From: Ignavibacterium sp.
GTDB taxonomy: Bacteria > Zixibacteria > MSB-5A5 > GN15 > PGXB01
Direction: 5' to 3'
Length of the DNA stretch: 64,000 nucleotides
Assembly (NCBI GenBank): GCA_020724775.1
Contig: DYGG01000001.1
Span: 1 to 64,000 of the forward strand
Under the pieces are notes generated by a model. That model ran no database searches. It worked only from the letters and a program-made list of their open reading frames with translations, and was not told the DNA's origin. The translations under genes and the position numbers were made by a program. Positions within the stretch are counted from its first letter, which is position 1. Each line of letters starts with the position of its first letter. Below, piece after piece: positions 24,760 to 34,042 of the stretch.

Positions 24760-25635
24760 ATGCGCTCGATGACCGGATTCGGCAAAGCCGATTACAAGAG
24801 TAAAAAGTTGAACCTGTCGGTGGAAGTTACTTCGGTGAACAACCGCTTCCTGGAATATTCGATTCGGATGCCGAAACAACTGTTCTTTCTGGAGCCGCGG
24901 GTCAAGGAGTTGATCGCGGCAAAACTGAATCGCGGCAAAGTGAATTTGACCTTAAATTACGAAGATAACGGTATCGGCATTGACCGTCTGGTCATCAACC
25001 GCTCACTGGCTGATGAGTTGTTGCGGGAACTGAAAAATCTGAAGAAGAGATACAAACTGGGCGGCGAACTGGAACTGGAAGAGATTCTGGCTTTCCCGGA
25101 AATCTTTCGGGTCGAAAAAAGCAGCAATATAGAAAAGAAGATCTGGCCCTCAGTAAGCAAAACCATCAACAAGGCGCTGGATGACCTGGTGGCGATGCGG
25201 GATAAAGAAGGGGAGAATCTCAAGAAAGATATCATCAAGCGGATGGCGCAGATGGCTGCCGATATTGAAGGAATCGAAAAAGGGGCAAAAGAGCATCTGG
25301 TGATATACCGGGAGAAGTTGTCCCGGAGGATTGCGGAAGTGCTGGATAACCGCACTCCTGACGGCGCCAGGCTGGAAGAAGAAGTGGCTTATTTTGCGGA
25401 ACGGGCGGATGTGACGGAAGAATGTGTGCGATTCCGAAGCCATCTCAAGCAGTTTCAGCAAGACCTGAAACAGACAGGTCCGATTGGCAAAAGACTCAAT
25501 TTCATATTGCAGGAACTGAACCGGGAGGCGAATACCATCGGCTCCAAGGCGGCCGGAGTGACAATTCCCGGGCTGGTTTTGCAGTTGAAAGAAGAGATCG
25601 AAAAAGTCCGCGAACAAGTGCAGAATATAGAGTAG
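24760..25635 (+). CDS. yicC: YicC-family endoribonuclease
   Basis: Starting at ATG 24760 the protein begins MRSMTGFGKA, the invariant YicC N terminus, which decides this start over the in-frame TTG at 24742. The 291-residue protein shows the N-terminal YicC_N domain (about 1-155) and the C-terminal DUF1732 domain (about 205-291; RLEEEVAYFAERADVTEE, LNREANTIGSKA). Family members are RNases acting on small RNAs. The yicC-gmk-rpoZ order is widely conserved. Confidence 0.92.
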   Translation: MRSMTGFGKADYKSKKLNLSVEVTSVNNRFLEYSIRMPKQLFFLEPRVKELIAAKLNRGKVNLTLNYEDNGIGIDRLVINRSLADELLRELKNLKKRYKLGGELELEEILAFPEIFRVEKSSNIEKKIWPSVSKTINKALDDLVAMRDKEGENLKKDIIKRMAQMAADIEGIEKGAKEHLVIYREKLSRRIAEVLDNRTPDGARLEEEVAYFAERADVTEECVRFRSHLKQFQQDLKQTGPIGKRLNFILQELNREANTIGSKAAGVTIPGLVLQLKEEIEKVREQVQNIE

Positions 25636-25656
25636 AATCATAACTTCGGTTTTAGC

Positions 25657-26286
25657 ATGAAACAGGGGACCGGCAAAATCGTGATAATTTCGTCTCCTTC
25701 AGGGGGCGGTAAGAGTTCTATTTGCAGGAGGTTACTGAGAGCCGGGAACAAAAAGAAAGGGTGGCGGTTTTCAATATCGGTAACGACACGGCCGAAACGT
25801 CCCAATGAGAGAAACGGGCGGGAGTACTGGTTTGTAAGTTATCCCGAGTTTGTGGCGCTTCGGCAGCGCGGCGAATTCGCCGAGTCGTGCCAGGTGCATA
25901 AGTACTATTATGGAACACCGCGGGAACCGCTGGAACGGACTTTAACCGCCGGTGGTGTGATGATTTTGGATGTTGATGTTAAGGGAGCCTTTAAGTTAAA
26001 GAAAGAGTATCCGATGGCGGTTTCGATATTCATACTCCCCCCCAGCCGTGAGGAACTTTCCCGACGGTTAAAGCAAAGAGGGACGGAAGACGATAAGCAT
26101 TTAAGGATTCGTCTCCGGAGAGCCTTAAGCGAAATGAATCTCTATCGGAAGTTTGATTATGTCGTCATCAACCGGAAGCTGGACACGGCCGTAAATGAAG
26201 TGGAGATGATAATAAACTCCTTCCATTGTCAGCAAAAATTCGTCGACCATCGCCGCATTAGCGGTTTACTTCGAAGAAGCGATTGA
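25657..26286 (+). CDS. gmk: Guanylate kinase
   Basis: This 209-residue kinase phosphorylates GMP to GDP with ATP. The P-loop SSPSGGGKSS is at residues 12-21 and the GMP-binding segment is TTRPKRPNERNGREYWFVS. The lid and C-terminal LRRALSEMNLYRKFDYVVIN are typical. It is full length and lies between yicC and rpoZ. No strong ribosome-binding site precedes it, so it may depend on translation of yicC. Confidence 0.95.
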   Translation: MKQGTGKIVIISSPSGGGKSSICRRLLRAGNKKKGWRFSISVTTRPKRPNERNGREYWFVSYPEFVALRQRGEFAESCQVHKYYYGTPREPLERTLTAGGVMILDVDVKGAFKLKKEYPMAVSIFILPPSREELSRRLKQRGTEDDKHLRIRLRRALSEMNLYRKFDYVVINRKLDTAVNEVEMIINSFHCQQKFVDHRRISGLLRRSD

Positions 26287-26308
26287 TATTTGAGTCATAG
26301 GAGGATCT

Positions 26309-26536
26309 ATGGTTAAAACCTCATTTGAGGAGTTGGACAAAATGACAAAGAATCGTTATGAAGCCGTATTGATCGCGGCGCAACGGGCGCGGCAGGTGAA
26401 TGCCCTTCGTCTGGCGCAACTGGAACGGATGGCGGAGGAGAATGTGACTATCGACGGTCGCAAAGTGACCTCGCTTGCCCTTCAGGACCTGGCCGCAGGC
26501 AAAGTAAAATTTAGACGTCTGGGCGAAGTAAAATAA
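26309..26536 (+). CDS. rpoZ: RNA polymerase omega subunit
   Basis: This 75-residue protein carries the omega pattern: MTKNRYEAVLIAAQRARQVNA matches the conserved NRYELVLVAAKRARQ-type core. A short tail VTSLALQDLAAGKVKF follows. It promotes assembly of the core enzyme. AGGAGG lies just before the ATG. The position after gmk is the usual one, and topA begins 4 bases later. Confidence 0.92.
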   Translation: MVKTSFEELDKMTKNRYEAVLIAAQRARQVNALRLAQLERMAEENVTIDGRKVTSLALQDLAAGKVKFRRLGEVK

Positions 26537-26540
26537 GTTT

Positions 26541-28769
26541 ATGGCAAAAAACCTTCTCATAGTTGAGTCGCCGGCAAAGTCGAAAACGCTCAAGAAGTTT
26601 CTGGGGCGTGATTATGAAGTATTGCCGACGATTGGACACATTATCGACCTGCCGAAATCGAAGTTGGGGGTAGATACCGATGACGGTTTCAAGGTTGACT
26701 ATGTTGTTATCAAGGGAAAAGAGAAGGTCATCAAGCAGTTAAAGGAAAGCGCCAGGAAGTCGGAGAAGGTTTATCTCGCGCCCGACCCGGACCGGGAAGG
26801 GGAGGCGATTGCCTGGCACGTGGCACAGCAGTTGAAAAATGTCAAAAAGATTTCCCGTGTAACTTTTAACGAAATCACCAAATCAGCGGTGCTGGAGGCG
26901 TTCCATCATACACGCGCTATCGACCTGAACCTGGTCGATGCGCAGCAGGCGCGACGAGTGCTGGACCGGCTGGTCGGATACAAAGTATCTCCCTTTCTCT
27001 GGAAGACCGTAGCGCGGGGGCTCTCGGCCGGGCGGGTCCAATCGGTTGCCCTGCGAATAATCTGCGAACGGGAAGCGGAAATCGCCGCTTTTGTTACCGA
27101 AGAGTACTGGGAGATTGCGGCGCTGCTTCAGGATGCCATCGGCAACAAAATACCCTCAAAACTTTCCAAGATTGAGGATACTAAAGCCGATATCAAGACC
27201 GGGGCGCAGGCTGAAGCGATTGTGCAGGAACTTAAAAACGCAGAATTTATTGTTGATTCGATTCGGAAATCGCAAAAGGTTCGCAGGCCGTCCCCGCCTT
27301 TCATAACCAGTACCCTTCAGCAGGAAGCGGCCCGGGCGCTCGGATTTTCCACCAAGAAGACTATGGCCGTGGCACAGCAGTTGTACGAAGGCGTTGACTT
27401 AGGCGAAGAGGGATCCACCGGTCTCATAACTTACATGCGTACCGATTCGACCCGGCTGGCGGACAGCGCCATCGATATGGCGCGCGGATTTATCAAAGAG
27501 AATTTTGGCGTCGGATATCTTCCCAAGAGTCCGGTCAAATATGGCGCCAAGAAGGGGAGCCATGACGCGCATGAGGCAGTACGACCGACTTTTATAGACC
27601 ATCCCCCGGAGAAAATCAAAAGATTCCTCACCAAAGACCAGTATCGTTTGTACACCTTGATTTGGAATCGTTTTGTCGCTTGCCAGATGGCCCCGGCGCA
27701 ATATGATACCGCTGACCTCGATATCCAGGCCGGAAAATATCTGTTCCATTCTTATGCGCAGAGTTTGAAGTTTGACGGTTATCTTAGAGTGTATCAGGAA
27801 GCAAAAGAAAACGGACAGAACGGGGAAAACGGTCTTCTGGAATCGCTGCCGGAGTTGAGACAGGGCGACCGTCTGACGCTCTTAGAGGTTACTCCCAGCC
27901 AGCATTTCACCAAGCCGCCGGCGCGCTTCTCCGAAGCGATGCTGGTAAAAACTCTGGAGTCGGAAGGTATCGGGAGACCGTCAACTTATGCCTCTATCAT
28001 ATCGACGCTGATTGACCGCAAATACGTGGAATCGAAAGAAAAGAGACTTCATCCGACCGAACTGGGACTGACGGTCAATAAGATTTTGATTGAGAACTTT
28101 CCCGACATTTTTGATATCAAGTTCACCGCCTATATGGAAACGGAACTGGATAAGGTGGAAATCGGGGAAGACAAATGGGTCGATGTGGTGAAGGAATTCT
28201 ATCGTCCCTTCGAAAAGCATCTGGGAAAACTGACCAAGAAACATCAGGAAATAAAGGAATCGCTGACCGAGGTGACCGATGAGTCGTGCGACAAATGCGG
28301 CTCGCCGATGGTAATAAAATGGGGGAGGAATGGAAGATTTCTTGCCTGCTCGGCATACCCGGACTGCAAATCGACCAAGCCGCTCAACGGCGCCGAGGAA
28401 CTCCCGCCGGTCGATATCAAATGCCCCAATTGCGGTTCACCGATGGTGGTGAAAAGCGGACGTTTCGGCAGATTTCTGGCTTGCTCGGCTTATCCCGAGT
28501 GCAAAACAACCATGCCGCTTCCAACCGGAATAAAGTGCCCCAAACCGGGCTGCGGCGGCGATATCGTGGAAAAGAAAACTAAAACGCGGCGGACATTTTA
28601 CGGCTGCTCCAATTACCCCCAATGTGATTTTGTCAGTTGGGACAAACCGGTCAACCAGGACTGTCCCAATTGCGGCGGAAAATATCTTTTGCAAAAAGCA
28701 TCCAAGAAAGAAGGCGTTCATCTGTACTGCCCCGCCTGCAAGCATAAGATTTCGCAGGAAAGCCATTAG
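26541..28769 (+). CDS. topA: DNA topoisomerase I
   Basis: This 742-residue type IA topoisomerase relaxes negative supercoils. The TOPRIM domain starts with LLIVESPAKSKTLKKFLG and continues with PDPDREGEAIAWH. The active-site tyrosine lies in GLITYMRTDSTRL (about residue 298). Four C-terminal zinc ribbons follow residue 580 (CDKCGSPM, CPNCGSPM, CPKPGCGG and CPNCGGKY, each with a second cysteine pair). Length and domain order are standard. Confidence 0.96.
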   Translation: MAKNLLIVESPAKSKTLKKFLGRDYEVLPTIGHIIDLPKSKLGVDTDDGFKVDYVVIKGKEKVIKQLKESARKSEKVYLAPDPDREGEAIAWHVAQQLKNVKKISRVTFNEITKSAVLEAFHHTRAIDLNLVDAQQARRVLDRLVGYKVSPFLWKTVARGLSAGRVQSVALRIICEREAEIAAFVTEEYWEIAALLQDAIGNKIPSKLSKIEDTKADIKTGAQAEAIVQELKNAEFIVDSIRKSQKVRRPSPPFITSTLQQEAARALGFSTKKTMAVAQQLYEGVDLGEEGSTGLITYMRTDSTRLADSAIDMARGFIKENFGVGYLPKSPVKYGAKKGSHDAHEAVRPTFIDHPPEKIKRFLTKDQYRLYTLIWNRFVACQMAPAQYDTADLDIQAGKYLFHSYAQSLKFDGYLRVYQEAKENGQNGENGLLESLPELRQGDRLTLLEVTPSQHFTKPPARFSEAMLVKTLESEGIGRPSTYASIISTLIDRKYVESKEKRLHPTELGLTVNKILIENFPDIFDIKFTAYMETELDKVEIGEDKWVDVVKEFYRPFEKHLGKLTKKHQEIKESLTEVTDESCDKCGSPMVIKWGRNGRFLACSAYPDCKSTKPLNGAEELPPVDIKCPNCGSPMVVKSGRFGRFLACSAYPECKTTMPLPTGIKCPKPGCGGDIVEKKTKTRRTFYGCSNYPQCDFVSWDKPVNQDCPNCGGKYLLQKASKKEGVHLYCPACKHKISQESH

Positions 28770-28831
28770 CGCGCATTCTAATTTCCCAATTTTAGTTTGA
28801 CCCGACCGGCAAATTGAGATATTATGTCACT

Positions 28832-29722
28832 ATGCTGAAAAAGGCATTGGCGGAATATATCCAATTCCTGACGGACAAGCGGGGGCTGGCGGCCGGCTCG
28901 GTCCAGGTTTATTTAAGGTCGCTGGAGCGCTGGGTCGAGTTTCTGGAAGAGCAATACCGGACAATCCCTCCCGACCCGGCGGTGAACGCCCTTCTTCTTA
29001 GAAAGTACCTTGCCAAAAGACGAAGCGAGTCGGTCTCGGTGCGCACTCTCGCCGGTTTTATATCGGCCCTTTCCGGCTTTCAGAAATTTTTACAGCAGGA
29101 GAAGCGGTATGCCCCATATCACTGCCGTCTGAGCAAACTGAAATACTCCGAAAAGATTCCCGACTTTCTTTCGCAAAAAGAAACCGAAGAAATGCTCACC
29201 CTGTTTGAGCGAGACAACTTTTTCGGCTGGCGCAATTATCTGATGGTCTCGCTTTTTTATCTCTCGGGAATCAGGAGGGCGGAACTGGCATCGCTTCACC
29301 TCGCCGACCTCGACCGGAATAAGAGCACCTTAAATGTGATTGGAAAAGGCAACAAACAGCGCTTTGTTCCTTTTGGTGCGACGCTGCGAAAAGAACTGGA
29401 GCAATATCTGGAAATCCGGACGCAATTCGCGGAACGGTTCAAACGGGACCGGGATTTCCTATTCCTCAATCATGTGGGAGGTCCGCTTTCGGTCCGCTCG
29501 GTGGACCGTATCGTAACAAAATATTGCGCCCGTCTCGGTAAACGGGTCACACCGCATATGCTCCGACACAGTTTTGCCACCCATATGCTGGAAAATGGCG
29601 CTGATATTCTGGCTATAAAGGAGATTCTGGGTCACAGTTCACTGGCGACGACACAGAAATACACCCATGTTACCACGGAGCAGTTGAAGGCGGTTTACAA
29701 GCGGGCTCATCCGCGAGCCTGA
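28832..29722 (+). CDS. xerC: Tyrosine recombinase XerC
   Basis: This 296-residue recombinase resolves chromosome dimers at dif. An N-terminal SAM-like domain ([19 protein letters not shown]) precedes the catalytic domain. Catalytic residues are visible as [11 protein letters not shown] (first Arg), [12 protein letters not shown] (His-x-x-Arg), LGHSS and the nucleophile in TTQKYTHV. I prefer ATG 28832 over an in-frame TTG at 28814. Placement between topA and hslVU matches the topA-codV-clpQ-clpY cluster of Firmicutes, which supports XerC rather than a mobile integrase. Confidence 0.88.
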   Translation: MLKKALAEYIQFLTDKRGLAAGSVQVYLRSLERWVEFLEEQYRTIPPDPAVNALLLRKYLAKRRSESVSVRTLAGFISALSGFQKFLQQEKRYAPYHCRLSKLKYSEKIPDFLSQKETEEMLTLFERDNFFGWRNYLMVSLFYLSGIRRAELASLHLADLDRNKSTLNVIGKGNKQRFVPFGATLRKELEQYLEIRTQFAERFKRDRDFLFLNHVGGPLSVRSVDRIVTKYCARLGKRVTPHMLRHSFATHMLENGADILAIKEILGHSSLATTQKYTHVTTEQLKAVYKRAHPRA

Positions 29723-29735
29723 AGAAAGGGTAGTG

Positions 29736-30275
29736 ATGATAATCCACGCAACAACCATACTGGGTCTGCGATACAAGAATACGGTCGCCATGGGGGGCGA
29801 CGGGCAGGTTAGTTTCCACGACACCATTATGAAAGCGAAAGCGGTCAAGGTGCGAAAACTTCACGATGACCGCATTCTTGCCGGTTTTGCCGGAGCCGCC
29901 GCCGACGCCCTGGCGCTGTTTGAGCGCTTCGAAAATAAGATAGGCGAATATTCCGGAAATCTCCCGCGTGCCGCCGTGGAACTGGCTAAAGACTGGCGAA
30001 CCGATAAGTATCTTCAGAAACTGGAAGCGCTCCTGGCGGTGGCGGATAATAAACATTCCCTGTTGATTGCCGGCTCCGGAGAGGTGGTGGAACCGGATGA
30101 CGGCATACTTGCCATCGGTTCCGGCGGACCATACGCTCTGGCTGCGGCACGCGCCTTGCTTTCGACTAACCCCTCGCTGTCGGCTGAAGAGATTGTAAGA
30201 AAGGCGCTCAAAATAGCGGCCGATATCTGCGTTTACACCAATGAAAATATCACTGTGGAAACCATAAAATGCTGA
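29736..30275 (+). CDS. hslV: HslV (ClpQ) peptidase subunit
   Basis: This threonine peptidase forms the two-ring core of the HslVU protease. The N terminus [13 protein letters not shown] carries a short propeptide; by homology the nucleophile is the first Thr of the TT pair (residue 6). [14 protein letters not shown] and [12 protein letters not shown] are diagnostic. AAAGGG at 29725-29730 favours ATG 29736 over GTG 29733. The 3' end overlaps hslU by 7 bases. Confidence 0.95.
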   Translation: MIIHATTILGLRYKNTVAMGGDGQVSFHDTIMKAKAVKVRKLHDDRILAGFAGAAADALALFERFENKIGEYSGNLPRAAVELAKDWRTDKYLQKLEALLAVADNKHSLLIAGSGEVVEPDDGILAIGSGGPYALAAARALLSTNPSLSAEEIVRKALKIAADICVYTNENITVETIKC

Positions 30276-31618
30276 ATAAATCGTACAAGACTCCCAAAGA
30301 AATTGTCGAACATCTGGACAAATATATCATCGGCCAGGACAAAGCCAAAAAAGCGGTGGCGATTGCGCTGCGCAATCGCTGGCGACGGCAGGCGGCAGCG
30401 CCCGATATCAGACGGGAAATTCTTCCCAACAACATCCTGATGATAGGTCCCACCGGAGTCGGTAAAACCGAAATCGCGCGACGGCTGGCGGAGATGTCGA
30501 ACGCCCCTTTTCTGAAAGTAGAGGCATCGAAATTCACCGAAGTGGGCTATGTCGGACGGGATGTCGAATCTATGGTGCGCGACCTGGTGGACCTTTCGGT
30601 CAATATGGTCAAGCAGGAAAAATCGGAACTGGTTGAAGAAAAAGCGCGTCTGTTAGTGGATGAACGGATTCTGGACCTGCTCTTGCCGCCGGCGCCGCGC
30701 GTCAAGCAGCCGCAAATTGAAATCGGCGAAGACGCTAAAATCGACGGCACCCGCGATAAACTGCGCGAGAAACTTCAATCGGGCAAAATGGAAGAGCGCA
30801 TGGTGGAATTGGAAGCGCCGGCCGACCGCTTCCCCGTTGTCGAAATCTTCTCCCCGATGGGAATGGAAGAACTGGGAATTAATTTTCAGGAAATGTTCTC
30901 CGGATTGATGCCGAAAAAAACCAGGAAACGAAAGATGACCATAGCCGAAGCGCGAAAATTTCTCTTCTCGGAGGAACTCTCCAAGTTGGTCAATTTAGAT
31001 GAGGTAATTTCAATTGCTCTGGAGCGGGCACAGGAATCGGGTATTATTTTCATTGACGAAATCGACAAGATTGTCGGAGATAAAAGCAAAGTCGGTCCCG
31101 ATGTCTCCCGTGAAGGTGTTCAGAGGGATATTCTTCCCATCGTGGAAGGTTCGGCAGTGATGACCAAATACGGGATGGTGACAACTGAGCATATACTGTT
31201 TATTGCCGCCGGCGCCTTTCACTCTTCCAAACCGTCCGACCTGATTCCGGAACTTCAGGGAAGATTTCCGATTCGCGTAGAACTTGAGTCCCTGAATGCC
31301 GGGGATTTCGTCCGGATACTCTCGGAACCGAAAAACGCGCTGGTGAAACAGTATTCCGCCCTGATGGCGTCGGAAGGAATGAAACTGACCTTCACCGACT
31401 CGACATTGCAGCGAATAGCGGAAATAGCCGAGCAGGTCAACACCAACACCGAGAATATTGGCGCGCGTCGCTTGCATACCATTATGTCCAATCTTCTCGA
31501 AGATATAATGTTCGATTGTTCTGATGGTAAGAGAAGTATCCGGATTACACCGGAGATGGTCGATAGGAAACTGGCCGATATTATCGGCAATGAAGACCTC
31601 AGCCGGTATATTCTCTAA
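30269..31618 (+). CDS. hslU: HslU (ClpY) unfoldase
   Basis: This 449-residue AAA+ ATPase unfolds substrates for HslV. The N-terminal motif [19 protein letters not shown] leads into Walker [10 protein letters not shown] (about residues 55-63). [14 protein letters not shown] is the pore region, and an intermediate I-domain spans about 110-240. Walker [11 protein letters not shown] is at about 256-265, followed by the C-terminal sensor-2 domain ending SRYIL, whose last residues dock into HslV. Overlap with hslV implies coupled synthesis. Confidence 0.96.
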   Translation: MLNKSYKTPKEIVEHLDKYIIGQDKAKKAVAIALRNRWRRQAAAPDIRREILPNNILMIGPTGVGKTEIARRLAEMSNAPFLKVEASKFTEVGYVGRDVESMVRDLVDLSVNMVKQEKSELVEEKARLLVDERILDLLLPPAPRVKQPQIEIGEDAKIDGTRDKLREKLQSGKMEERMVELEAPADRFPVVEIFSPMGMEELGINFQEMFSGLMPKKTRKRKMTIAEARKFLFSEELSKLVNLDEVISIALERAQESGIIFIDEIDKIVGDKSKVGPDVSREGVQRDILPIVEGSAVMTKYGMVTTEHILFIAAGAFHSSKPSDLIPELQGRFPIRVELESLNAGDFVRILSEPKNALVKQYSALMASEGMKLTFTDSTLQRIAEIAEQVNTNTENIGARRLHTIMSNLLEDIMFDCSDGKRSIRITPEMVDRKLADIIGNEDLSRYIL

Positions 31619-31850
31619 TCTCCCATCAACCGGGGGAAATGTTTTATATTGATTTTTGGTCAGGGGCTGTAATATTTGGTGGTATTGCCGATATATCTAT
31701 CTAAGATTGATTTTTTTGGATGAAGTTTTTTGACACACGGTCTCGGGCCGGGGCTGAATTCGAGACAGAGAGACAAGGTGATGATAAACTTGGAAGTTAC
31801 AGAAAGTCTATTGGTAAACGACAACTTCATAAACAGAAGAGAGGGGTAAA

Positions 31851-33977
31851 ATGAAAAGAATGTGCACGGCAGCGCTCTCTTTTGCAGCGCTTCTGACAGT
31901 GATTTCGTCCTCGCCGGTATTCGCTCTGACCGACTATGTGTTCATTTCGGTTAATGGAGATACCGCGGCAACCACGGCGGTTCAGGGAGACCTGCTAAGT
32001 TGGGGCGCCAACTGCGCCGTGGGTGCTAATGTTCAATGGGACATCTGGGCCGATTTGAATCTCAATTCCGTAATCGACGAAGGCTTGGATTACCTGGTGG
32101 TTTCGTATGTTTCCGCCGATGGCGACACCGCCTCGGATGGTCCGCCGCCCGACAGCGACCCGCTGCCCGATGGATGGTATATAACGATGCCTTTCGTTTT
32201 GGGGGTAGCGCCGACCAATTACATTTTCCGGGCGACCGACCTTTCGGACATAAGCACCGCGGAGAGGTCGATAGTGATGCAGCCGCTCAGTTCGCCGCCG
32301 AATCAGATTACCGGTACGGTTACTATGGAAGGGGTAACGCCTCCGGACAATCTTCTCGAAAATATCTGGATTCAGGCTGAAAGTGATTCCGGGGGATTCC
32401 AGATCTGGTCGGCGTTTACCGATAACACTGGCGCTTATGCCATAAATGTCGGCGCCACCGGCAGCGGCATTCTCTTTGATGTCTATCCCGGCAATGTAAC
32501 CGGATTTGTGACTCCGCCGGAGCAGTATATTGTCGCCAACGGTGTTGTCAGTGGAGTTGATTTCGCTTATGAAGCGCCGGCGGATTCCGTCTACGGCTAC
32601 GTGGTCGACCCCGATGACAATCCGATTGCGCCGGTGGAAGTCTGGTGTTCGCCTGTGGGAGGCTCCGGCGAGAAATATTACGTCAGTTATGACGGTTACT
32701 ATGTCATCTATTTCACCTCCTCCGAATTGGGTGAATGGTGGCTGGGTGTTTCCGACAATATCGACCCGCAGTATATGGTGTCGCAGTCATACTTCTTTGA
32801 CAATTCGGTCCTTCATAGTTTTCAGTACGACATTGTCTGCCCTCTGGCTGATACGGTGATAAATTTCTCGCTCACCGAGGACGGCGGTCTTCCCACCCAT
32901 CAGTACCGGGTGCAGGCGTTCTCCAGTGAATTGGGCGCGTACGGCTACAAAGTCACCAGTGCCGGGGATTCCGGGTTGTACCAGATTGGAGTCTCCTCCG
33001 ACCAGAGTGCCGGCTACAATGTGATGGTTTCTGTCTGGGATGACCGGTACCCGATACCGGCCGGATATACGGTAATTGGAAATTACTTTGGAGTCATGCC
33101 CGGCGATACGGTTTCATTCAACGTCACGGAAGGGAAACAGGTCTGCGGCAATGTCATTTTCGATTCTGGAGATGAAACGGTTCCTTTCAGCCAGGTCGAT
33201 GTCCGTCTTAACGGCGCCAATGGCAATAATATGGTTCATCCGGCAGGCGACGGAAGTTACCAGATTGCCGCCGATACCGGATTTTATAATCATTCCGTGT
33301 ATGCCGTTTCGTATTTAAGCACTCCGGCGACATATTCATTCCAACTGACCAATGATACCTGCGGTTTTAATTTTACTCTGAATAAGCAGCATCAGCATAT
33401 TATCGGTCAGTTGACCGGGGTTACCCTGCCGCTCTCCGGAAACTACTGGGTTTCGGCCGGGACGGCGTCATTCCCCTTCGGTTATCACGTAAGTTCCGAG
33501 CAGGTGGTCAATGCCACCGGCGAATTTCATATTTATTTGTGTGACGGCAACTGGACTTTCAATCCTCCGACAATTCCCGGCTATCCGACTCCGGAACCTC
33601 AGATTATTCAAATTTCGGAGAATCGGGATACCACCATCGACCTAGTCTTTGACTATTCCTTCACCGATGCACCCGACGGTAAGGAGCCATCCCTGCCCAA
33701 CTCGTACTCGCTGAACCAGAACCACCCCAATCCTTTCAATGCCGGCACCGCTATAGGTTTCGAACTGCCGGCGCGGGCCGAGGTCAATATTACGGTTTAC
33801 AACATCCTGGGACAGCCGGTCGCGGTGGTCGCCAACGGAAGTTTCCCGGCCGGTTCCCATTCGGTCGAATGGAACGGCAAAGCCGAGAATGGTGCCGAAC
33901 TTTCCAGCGGTATCTATTTCTACCGAATGACCGCCGGACAGAATGTTTATGTCAGGAAAATGGTGGTTTTGAAATAA
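31851..33977 (+). CDS. Secreted multi-domain protein with FlgD-type sorting tail
   Basis: This 708-residue protein has a Sec signal peptide (about 1-25, cleavage near VFALTD). It then has several beta-sandwich units resembling carboxypeptidase-regulatory-like domains (ITGTVTMEGVTPPDN, VYGYVVDPDDNPIAPVEV, VCGNVIFDSGDETVPFS, IIGQLTGVTLPLSG). The C-terminal 85 residues are a FlgD-like sorting domain (NHPNPFNAGTAIGFELP, VYNILGQPV, LSSGIYFYRM) matching that of the protein at 5058-5879. It is probably exported to the cell surface or released. The 230-base upstream gap has no clear promoter that I can defend. Function is unknown. Confidence 0.72.
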   Translation: MKRMCTAALSFAALLTVISSSPVFALTDYVFISVNGDTAATTAVQGDLLSWGANCAVGANVQWDIWADLNLNSVIDEGLDYLVVSYVSADGDTASDGPPPDSDPLPDGWYITMPFVLGVAPTNYIFRATDLSDISTAERSIVMQPLSSPPNQITGTVTMEGVTPPDNLLENIWIQAESDSGGFQIWSAFTDNTGAYAINVGATGSGILFDVYPGNVTGFVTPPEQYIVANGVVSGVDFAYEAPADSVYGYVVDPDDNPIAPVEVWCSPVGGSGEKYYVSYDGYYVIYFTSSELGEWWLGVSDNIDPQYMVSQSYFFDNSVLHSFQYDIVCPLADTVINFSLTEDGGLPTHQYRVQAFSSELGAYGYKVTSAGDSGLYQIGVSSDQSAGYNVMVSVWDDRYPIPAGYTVIGNYFGVMPGDTVSFNVTEGKQVCGNVIFDSGDETVPFSQVDVRLNGANGNNMVHPAGDGSYQIAADTGFYNHSVYAVSYLSTPATYSFQLTNDTCGFNFTLNKQHQHIIGQLTGVTLPLSGNYWVSAGTASFPFGYHVSSEQVVNATGEFHIYLCDGNWTFNPPTIPGYPTPEPQIIQISENRDTTIDLVFDYSFTDAPDGKEPSLPNSYSLNQNHPNPFNAGTAIGFELPARAEVNITVYNILGQPVAVVANGSFPAGSHSVEWNGKAENGAELSSGIYFYRMTAGQNVYVRKMVVLK

Positions 33978-33999
33978 CGCCGTTTATTAGATCATGCCT

Positions 34000-34032
34000 C
34001 CCCTTTGATTCGGAAAATCCGAATCAAAGGGG
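34000..34032. terminator. Bidirectional stem-loop between convergent genes
   Basis: CCCCTTTGATTCGG (34000-34013) and its perfect complement (34019-34032) form a 14-bp stem with the loop AAAAT. It sits between the convergent stops at 33977 and 34043. There is no long T run on either side, so it may rely on the stem strength. Confidence 0.6.
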
Positions 34033-34042
34033 ACGAGTAAAC

